From assembly GCA_035504175.1 (NCBI GenBank), contig DATJSJ010000117.1, positions 1 to 5,355 on the forward strand: 5,355 nucleotides of DNA, written 5' to 3'. Position numbers and translations under genes: made by a program. This document shows, in pieces, positions 1 through 5,355 of the stretch. Each line of letters opens with the position of its first letter. Positions within the stretch are counted from its first letter, which is position 1. This DNA is from DATJSJ01 sp035504175. Its GTDB lineage: Bacteria > Pseudomonadota > Alphaproteobacteria > Acetobacterales > Acetobacteraceae. A model generated the notes under the pieces. It did not search any database. It was not told where the DNA came from and saw nothing but the letters and a program-made list of their open reading frames with translations.

Positions 1-673
1 GGCGCAAGCAGGCGCGGGCGAAGGCGTAGAGCGCCGCGGCCTCCATTTCGACCGCGAGCGCGCCGGCATCGCGCGCGGCGGCGATCGCCTCCTCGGTCTC
101 GCGGAATGGCGCATCGGTGGTCCAGGTCGCGCCGCGATGGACCACTTCCTTGCTGTCGGCCAGCGCCGCAAAGACGCGGTCGGCCAGCGCCGCGTCGGCG
201 TCAGCGAACGGAGCGGCGGGGAGGTAGTGGTAGCTGGTTCCCTCGTCGCGCAGCGCGCGGTCGATCAGGATGAAGTACGGGGTGGGCCCGATCTCCGCGA
301 TCTGGCCCGCCGAGGTGACGCTGAGCAGCAGCCGGCAGCCCGACGCGAACAGTTCCTCGGCCACGAGTACTGCGAAGGCGGCGCCGACCGCGCAGCCGAT
401 GATGCCGAAGCGTGCGTCCTCGAGTTCAAACTCGTCCAGCACCGTGTGATAGCAAGCCCAGCCGGGGCTCGGACGGGCGCGGCCGTCGGCGCGCAGCCGG
501 CGCACGATATCGCCGTCCGGATCGAGGATGCAGACCTCCGGCACCGGACGTTCGGGCAGCCGCCGCTGCCGCCGTGCCTCGCGGAGCAGATTCTCCGGAC
601 GGAAGACCGAGGGTGAGCCGGGGTGCTTGTTGGCGAGGATGGGCGGCGGTGCGGCCGGGTTGCGGCTGGTCAT
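1..673 (-). CDS. Nucleoside phosphorylase-like protein (PNP/UDP phosphorylase superfamily), partial at the left edge
   Basis: Reading the minus strand from an ATG at 673 gives 224 open codons before the window edge, so the C-terminus is missing. Family members split a nucleoside with phosphate into a base and ribose-1-phosphate, in cytosolic salvage. Residues 11-60 form an N-terminal segment (ILANKHPGSPSVF, then CILDPDGDIVRRL). The Rossmann-like core includes GIIGCAVGAAFAVLVAEEL at about 90-108 and SVTSAGQI at 118-125. RDEGTSYHY (142-150), TTDAPFRET (185-193) and VEMEAAALYA (208-217, including the ribose-binding type Glu-Met-Glu) are recognisable superfamily motifs. The usual GDPxR and RxGTxG phosphate-binding motifs are replaced (VTSAG instead of IGTTG, with Ser118 where Arg is expected), so the substrate and even phosphorolysis are uncertain. 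A GTG at 688, five codons upstream in frame, has the better Shine-Dalgarno and may be the true start. The gene diverges from radA. I am fairly sure of the superfamily and not of the specificity. Confidence 0.82.
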   Translation of the reverse strand, partial: MTSRNPAAPPPILANKHPGSPSVFRPENLLREARRQRRLPERPVPEVCILDPDGDIVRRLRADGRARPSPGWACYHTVLDEFELEDARFGIIGCAVGAAFAVLVAEELFASGCRLLLSVTSAGQIAEIGPTPYFILIDRALRDEGTSYHYLPAAPFADADAALADRVFAALADSKEVVHRGATWTTDAPFRETEEAIAAARDAGALAVEMEAAALYAFARACLR

Positions 674-694
674 GGCATCCGCTTTCACCCGGCG

Positions 695-699
695 CTCCC
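695..699 (-). promoter_or_regulatory. Candidate ribosome binding site favouring a GTG start at 688 for the phosphorylase-like gene
   Basis: On the minus strand GGGAG (699-695) lies 6 bases before a GTG at 688-686 that is in frame with the ATG at 673-671. The ATG itself has only GGTGA about 11 bases upstream. The GTG start would add five residues (M-K-A-D-A). Spacing and match favour GTG; start-codon preference favours ATG. Not settled from sequence alone. Confidence 0.4.
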
Positions 700-729
700 G
701 AAGGGCCGGCCGATCCGGCTCCGCCGCGC

Positions 730-758
730 CTGATCCCCTCGGCCGGGACGCCTGTCAA
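730..758 (-). promoter_or_regulatory. Candidate sigma-70-type promoter for the phosphorylase-like gene
   Basis: The minus strand carries a perfect TTGACA (758-753). A 17-base spacer separates it from GATCAG (735-730), which matches the TATAAT consensus at three of six positions. Alphaproteobacterial housekeeping promoters often keep a strong TTGAC box with a degenerate -10, so the weak second box is acceptable. Transcription would start near 722-724 and give a leader of about 35-50 bases. A perfect hexamer by chance is possible, but less likely in such GC-rich DNA. Confidence 0.35.
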
Positions 759-971
759 GGCGCGATCCGCGGCCGGGGGAAACCGTCTCCGCGCCCAACC
801 GCGGCGGAACCGACGGTCCGGCTCTCCGCCGAAAGGGCCGGCCCGGAACCACGCGCTGTGGGTGCGTCACCGGGCCCCACCCGAGCGCGGCGCTCGACAG
901 GCCTCCGCCGGCGATGCGCCGCGCCGGCGCAGGATTCCCGCGCGGGAGCGAGGCGTGTAGAAGCGCGCCGC

Positions 972-2357
<1,386 letters not shown>

Positions 2358-2360
2358 AGG

Positions 2361-2402
2361 TTGGGGCTCCGCCCCAAACCCCGCTGGGGCCTGAGGCCCC
2401 AG
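2361..2402. repeat. Two tandem perfect hairpins directly after radA; possible dispersed intergenic repeat or terminator-like element
   Basis: Three bases after the radA stop, TTGGGGC (2361-2367) and GCCCCAA (2371-2377) form a 7-bp stem with a TCC loop. It can extend through GG (2359-2360) and CC (2379-2380) with one bulged A. Seven bases downstream of the first stem CTGGGGCC (2384-2391) and GGCCCCAG (2395-2402) form an 8-bp stem with a TGA loop. Each unit follows the same plan, TGGGGC-loop-GCCCCARACCCC, so they look like diverged tandem copies of about 21-23 bases. The stems are strong but no T-tract follows, so this is not a classical intrinsic terminator. Similar G/C hairpins after genes are, as I recall, common in Rhodospirillales and related genomes. 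Roles could include 3'-end protection of radA mRNA, partial termination, or a scattered repeat family. Confidence 0.75.
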
Positions 2403-2445
2403 ACCCCCCGGACGGAAGACGACGCACACGCTTTCCTTTCCCTGC

Positions 2446-2481
2446 CGGCCCCGGATAAACCCAGCCTAACAGCCGGGGCCG
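2446..2481 (+). promoter_or_regulatory. Inverted repeat overlapping the cvpA ribosome binding region
   Basis: CGGCCCCGG (2446-2454) is perfectly complementary to CCGGGGCCG (2473-2481), with an 18-base A/C-rich loop between. The right arm ends three bases before the cvpA ATG and contains the only purine-rich stretch (GGGG, 2475-2478) that could act as Shine-Dalgarno, so folding would hide it. The loop begins near GATAAA (2454-2459), a weak -10 lookalike with no good -35. The pairing is seen; any control of cvpA translation is inference. Confidence 0.45.
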
Positions 2482-2484
2482 TGC

Positions 2485-3057
2485 ATGAACTGGGTCGACC
2501 TCCTCGTCCTCGCCCTCCTCGCCTTCTCCGCCCTGCTCGGCCTGATGCGCGGCCTGGTGCGGGAAGTCCTGGGCATCGGCGCCTGGGTCGGCGCCATCCT
2601 CGCCGGCGTGCTCGGGTTCCACCTGGCACAGCCCTTCTTCCGCCGGATGATCGCCAACCCCGACATCGCCGACCCGGTGGCGTTCGGGGCAATCTTCCTC
2701 GTCACCCTGATCATCCTCTCCATCGTGGCGCGGACCATCGGCATGGCGGTGCGCCGCTCCGCCCTGGGCGGCCTCGACCGCACGCTCGGACTGGTATTCG
2801 GCTTCGCCAGGGGTGCGGTGCTGCTGGTCGCCGCCTATATCCTGGGCGGCATGGTGCTGTCGGTCGAAAGCTGGCCGCCGCCGGTCCTGCACGCACGGAC
2901 ACTGCCGGCCATCTACCAGGGGGCACGCTGGACCACCCGGCAACTGCCGGCGCAATACCGGCCGCATGTGTCGGCACCACCCGGACCGGACCGGCTGAGC
3001 GCGGAGGCGCTGCTGCACGCGACACCATCCGGCCGAAGCCTCGATCCGGCCCGCTGA
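2485..3057 (+). CDS. cvpA: CvpA family inner-membrane protein
   Basis: This 190-residue hydrophobic protein belongs to the CvpA family (E. coli CvpA is about 162 residues), named for a colicin V production phenotype. Its molecular role is not settled; links to envelope stress and bile resistance are known for the family. Four membrane segments are visible, near residues 4-21, 28-48, 65-86 and 101-125. The family signature GLMRGLVREV (19-28) lies between the first two, and LGGLDRTLGLVFGFARG (94-110) leads into the fourth. The C-terminal 60 residues are polar and Pro/Arg-rich, probably a disordered tail that accounts for the extra length. The ATG at 2485 gives the normal MNWVDLLV-type N-terminus. 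cvpA directly before purF is a widely conserved arrangement, and purF starts 85 bases downstream. No PurR-type operator was recognised. Confidence in the family is high; function is unknown. Confidence 0.93.
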   Translation: MNWVDLLVLALLAFSALLGLMRGLVREVLGIGAWVGAILAGVLGFHLAQPFFRRMIANPDIADPVAFGAIFLVTLIILSIVARTIGMAVRRSALGGLDRTLGLVFGFARGAVLLVAAYILGGMVLSVESWPPPVLHARTLPAIYQGARWTTRQLPAQYRPHVSAPPGPDRLSAEALLHATPSGRSLDPAR

Positions 3058-3142
3058 CCCAGGACGGGGGATCATAATTGCTGACGCATCCGCCGTCGGC
3101 ACCTATCCGCCCGGCCGAGCCGAGGCGGCGGAGACGAAAAAG

Positions 3143-4606
3143 ATGGGGCTGACCACCCGCCCGCACGCCGAGGACGACACGCTGCACGAGGAATGCGGCG
3201 TGTTCGGCGTCTGGAACGTGACCGACGCCGCCGCGGTGACCGCGCTTGGACTGCACGCGCTGCAGCACCGCGGCCAGGAGGCCACGGGGATCGTCAGCTT
3301 CGACGGCAGGCGCTTCCACTCGCATCGCGGCCTCGGCCTGGTCGGCGACAATTTCGGCGACGCCCGCGTGATCGCCTCGCTGCCAGGGTCGAGCGCGGTC
3401 GGGCACAACCGCTACGCCACGACCGGCGAGACGATCCTGCGCAACGTCCAGCCGCTCTACGCCGATTTCGAATTCGGCGGCTTCGCCGTCGCACACAACG
3501 GCAACCTGACGAACGCGCACGCCCTGCGCCGCACGCTGGTGCGCCGCGGTTGCATCTTCCAGTCCACCACCGACAGCGAAGTGTTCATCCACCTGATCGC
3601 GATCAGCCTCTACTCGACGGTCGCCGACCGGCTGATCGACGCGCTGAAGCAGGTGGTCGGTGCCTACTCGCTGGTGGCACTGTCGGACGAGGCGCTGATG
3701 GGCGTGCGCGACCCGCTCGGCGTGCGGCCGCTGATCCTGGGCCGCATCCCCGGCCCCGGCGGCTGGGTGCTGGCGAGCGAAACCTGCGCGCTCGACATCG
3801 TCGGTGCCGAATTCGTCCGCGACGTCGAGCCGGGCGAGATCGTCGTCATCAATGACCAGGGCGTGCACAGCATCCGCCCGTTCGGCGCCGCCCGTGAGCG
3901 CTTCTGCGTCTTCGAATACATCTACTTCGCCCGGCCGGATTCGGTGATGGAGGGCACCGCCGTCTATGAGGCGCGCAAGCGCATCGGCGTCGAGCTCGCG
4001 CGCGAGAGCCATGTCCCGGCAGACGTGGTCGTGCCGGTGCCGGATTCCGGCGTTCCGGCCGCCATGGGCTACGCGGCAGAGAGCCGCGTCCCGTTCGAGC
4101 TCGGCATCATCCGCAACCACTATGTCGGTCGCACCTTCATCGAGCCCACCGACCAGATCCGCCATCTCGGGGTCAAACTCAAGCATTCCGCCAACCGCGC
4201 CATGCTGGCCGGCAAGCGCGTCGTGCTGGTCGATGATTCGATCGTGCGCGGCACCACCAGCCAGAAGATCGTCGAGATGGTGCGGCTCGCCGGCGCGCGC
4301 GAGGTGCACATGCGCATCTCCTCGCCGCCGACGACGCATTCCTGCTTCTACGGCATCGACACGCCGGAGCGGGACAAGCTGCTCGCGGCGCGACACAGCG
4401 TCGATGAGATGGCGGCGCTGATCGGCGCCGACAGCCTGGCCTTCGTCTCGATGGACGGGCTCTACCGCGCGCTCGGCAAGCCCGGGCGCGATCCGGCGCG
4501 GCCGCAATTCTGCGATGCCTGCTTCACCGGCGACTATCCGGTGCCGCTGCCTGACATCACCGGCAACGCCGAACGCCAGCTCAGCCTGCTGACCGAGAGC
4601 CGCTGA
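3143..4606 (+). CDS. purF: Amidophosphoribosyltransferase (glutamine PRPP amidotransferase), Fe-S type
   Basis: PurF catalyses the first committed step of de novo purine synthesis: PRPP + glutamine + H2O to 5-phosphoribosylamine + glutamate + PPi, in the cytosol. The 487-residue product has an N-terminal Ntn glutaminase domain (about 18-250) and a phosphoribosyltransferase domain (about 260-480). A 17-residue propeptide precedes nucleophile C18 in LHEECGVFG; family members remove it autocatalytically. Glutamine-site motifs are HNRYATTG (88-95), HNGN (118-121) and TDSE (143-146). The PRPP loop is VVLVDDSIVRGTTS (360-373). C255, C401, C457 and C460 match in spacing the four cysteines that bind the 4Fe-4S cluster of Bacillus subtilis PurF; E. 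coli PurF lacks them. The ATG at 3143 follows GGAG (3130-3133) by 9 bases. Feedback inhibition by purine nucleotides is known for the family. It lies downstream of cvpA and 2 bases before the SDR gene. Confidence 0.98.
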   Translation: MGLTTRPHAEDDTLHEECGVFGVWNVTDAAAVTALGLHALQHRGQEATGIVSFDGRRFHSHRGLGLVGDNFGDARVIASLPGSSAVGHNRYATTGETILRNVQPLYADFEFGGFAVAHNGNLTNAHALRRTLVRRGCIFQSTTDSEVFIHLIAISLYSTVADRLIDALKQVVGAYSLVALSDEALMGVRDPLGVRPLILGRIPGPGGWVLASETCALDIVGAEFVRDVEPGEIVVINDQGVHSIRPFGAARERFCVFEYIYFARPDSVMEGTAVYEARKRIGVELARESHVPADVVVPVPDSGVPAAMGYAAESRVPFELGIIRNHYVGRTFIEPTDQIRHLGVKLKHSANRAMLAGKRVVLVDDSIVRGTTSQKIVEMVRLAGAREVHMRISSPPTTHSCFYGIDTPERDKLLAARHSVDEMAALIGADSLAFVSMDGLYRALGKPGRDPARPQFCDACFTGDYPVPLPDITGNAERQLSLLTESR

Positions 4607-4608
4607 TC

Positions 4609-5322
4609 ATGTCGGACGCGGCGCCGCTCGCCGGCCGCATCGCGCTGCTGACCGGCGCCAGCCGCGGCATCGGTGCCGCGACCGCGATCGAACTGGCGCG
4701 CCTCGGAGCCCACGTCGTGATCACCGCCCGCACCCAGGGCGGACTCGAGGAGACCGACGACGCGATCCGCGCCGTGGGCGGCAGCGCCACGCTGCTGCCG
4801 CTCGATCTCAAGGACGGCGCCGCGGTCGATGCGATCGGGCCGAGCCTGTTCGAGCGGTTCCGACGACTGGACGTGATGGTGCACAATGCCGCGGCACTCG
4901 GCCTGCTCACCCCGGTGCCGCACATCCTGCCGGCGCACTGGGACGACGTGGTGGGCGTGAACCTTTCCGCCACCTGGCGGCTGATCCGCAGTTGCGGACC
5001 GCTGCTGCAGGCGGGCGAGGCGGGCCGCGCGGTGTTCGTCACCAGCGCCGTCGCCCGCGCGCCCTGGGCGTATTGGGGCGCCTATGGCGCGACCAAGGCC
5101 GGCCTGGAGCATCTCGTGCTGACCTGGGCGGCCGAGTCCCGCACGTCGCGGCTGCGCGTCAATCTCTTCGATCCCGGCGTGGTCGCGACCAGGCTGCGGC
5201 GCCAGGCGATGCCAGGCGAGGATTTCTCCGAACTTGCGAAGCCTGCCGACGTCGCGCCCGCGCTGGCGGCGCTGTGCCTGCCCTCGGAGCAGCGGCATGG
5301 CGTGCTGGTGCGGCGGGGGTAG
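4609..5322 (+). CDS. Short-chain dehydrogenase/reductase (SDR) of unknown substrate
   Basis: This 237-residue protein is a complete classical SDR: a single-domain Rossmann-fold, NAD(P)-dependent oxidoreductase, presumably cytosolic. The cofactor motif TGASRGIG is at 15-22. Asp66 (LDLKD) is placed to contact adenine, and HNAA is at 92-95. The catalytic set N118, S146, Y159 and K163 (YGATK) is intact, followed by DPGVVATRLR (188-197). Arg19 in the glycine motif and Arg41 just after the second strand suggest preference for NADP(H); this is inference. The ATG comes 2 bases after the purF stop (TGATCATG) with only a weak upstream purine stretch, so translation is probably coupled to purF. The substrate cannot be read from sequence. 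I recall SDR genes after purF in other alphaproteobacteria, so the link may be functional. No break or missing motif is seen. Confidence 0.94.
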   Translation: MSDAAPLAGRIALLTGASRGIGAATAIELARLGAHVVITARTQGGLEETDDAIRAVGGSATLLPLDLKDGAAVDAIGPSLFERFRRLDVMVHNAAALGLLTPVPHILPAHWDDVVGVNLSATWRLIRSCGPLLQAGEAGRAVFVTSAVARAPWAYWGAYGATKAGLEHLVLTWAAESRTSRLRVNLFDPGVVATRLRRQAMPGEDFSELAKPADVAPALAALCLPSEQRHGVLVRRG

Positions 5323-5355
5323 CCGCGCTTTCTGCGTTCGGCCGCGACCAGTCCT
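5323..5355. other. Right-edge sequence with no recognised feature
   Basis: After the SDR stop codon only 33 bases remain. I see no hairpin with a T-tract, no start site and no recognisable coding sequence. Whether the operon ends here cannot be judged. Confidence 0.5.

Larger units (their letters stand above)
674..971. other. Divergent intergenic region between the phosphorylase-like gene and radA
   Basis: These 298 bases separate two divergent genes and must hold at least one promoter for each. I find no convincing gene in them: the open frames here have no recognisable protein and are products of the high GC content. Notable elements are the TTGACA on the minus strand, an 11-mer AAGGGCCGGCC present twice (701-711 and 833-843), the palindrome GGGCCGGCCC (835-844), a small hairpin TGCGCC/GGCGCA (915-920 with 926-931) and the 12-base palindrome TCCCGCGCGGGA (936-947) about 25 bases before the radA start. 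I could not find a convincing plus-strand promoter for radA. Confidence 0.6.

Noticed and set aside
936..947. 12-base palindrome TCCCGCGCGGGA before radA
   Set aside because: It is perfect, but made almost only of G and C in a GC-rich region with many similar short palindromes. Not enough to call an operator.
137..960. Open plus-strand frames at 137-616 and 412-960
   Set aside because: They mostly overlap the minus-strand phosphorylase-like gene and are Arg/Ala/Pro-rich with no recognisable motif.
528..971. 148 in-frame open codons upstream of the radA start
   Set aside because: The RadA zinc finger begins 9 residues after the ATG at 972, as in the family. The upstream part is antisense to the phosphorylase-like gene and composition-driven.
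2361..2402. Classical Rho-independent terminator after radA
   Set aside because: The stems are strong, but no run of T follows either one. Listed as a hairpin repeat instead.
2361..3077. Plus-strand open frame spanning the tandem hairpins and cvpA in another frame
   Set aside because: It is a frame shadow of cvpA. The repeated GLRPKP/GLRPQTP at its start only reflects the hairpin repeat DNA.
2711..4507. 598-codon open frame on the minus strand across cvpA and purF
   Set aside because: It is antisense to two clearly recognised genes. Its product is Asp/Arg/Ala/His-rich with no domain, and it results from lack of AT-rich stops in GC-rich codons.

Overview
The window is high-GC (about 70% by eye) bacterial DNA. 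Protein style and gene content point to an alphaproteobacterium, probably Rhodospirillales and possibly Acetobacteraceae; that placement is inference. Supporting points are third codon positions that are mostly G or C, a clostridial/Bacillus-like PurF with propeptide and Fe-S ligands, and a radA-cvpA-purF-SDR gene order that I recall as common in alphaproteobacteria.

Layout. Positions 1-673 (minus strand) hold the N-terminal 224 codons of a nucleoside phosphorylase-like protein that runs off the left edge. Positions 674-971 are a divergent intergenic region. It has a perfect TTGACA -35-type hexamer facing the phosphorylase gene, plus several short GC-rich palindromes and a duplicated 11-mer. 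Four plus-strand genes follow: radA (972-2357, DNA recombination and repair), cvpA (2485-3057, small membrane protein), purF (3143-4606, first committed enzyme of purine synthesis) and a short-chain dehydrogenase/reductase (4609-5322). The last 33 bases carry no recognisable feature.

The genes probably form one transcription unit, or two. cvpA-purF is a widespread pair. The SDR follows purF by only 2 bases, so it is probably translationally coupled to purF. The 127-base radA-cvpA gap is structured: two perfect hairpins in tandem directly after the radA stop, then a 9-bp inverted repeat whose right arm covers the weak Shine-Dalgarno of cvpA. It is the most likely place for transcription to be attenuated or restarted. 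A base-salvage type enzyme diverges on one side, with de novo purine synthesis two genes downstream on the other.

I see no mobile element, CRISPR array, tRNA, rRNA or broken gene. The window is mostly a conserved housekeeping block. The items most worth a second look are the tandem hairpin element, the hairpin over the cvpA start, the altered phosphate-binding residues of the phosphorylase-like protein, and the unexplained SDR locked to purF.
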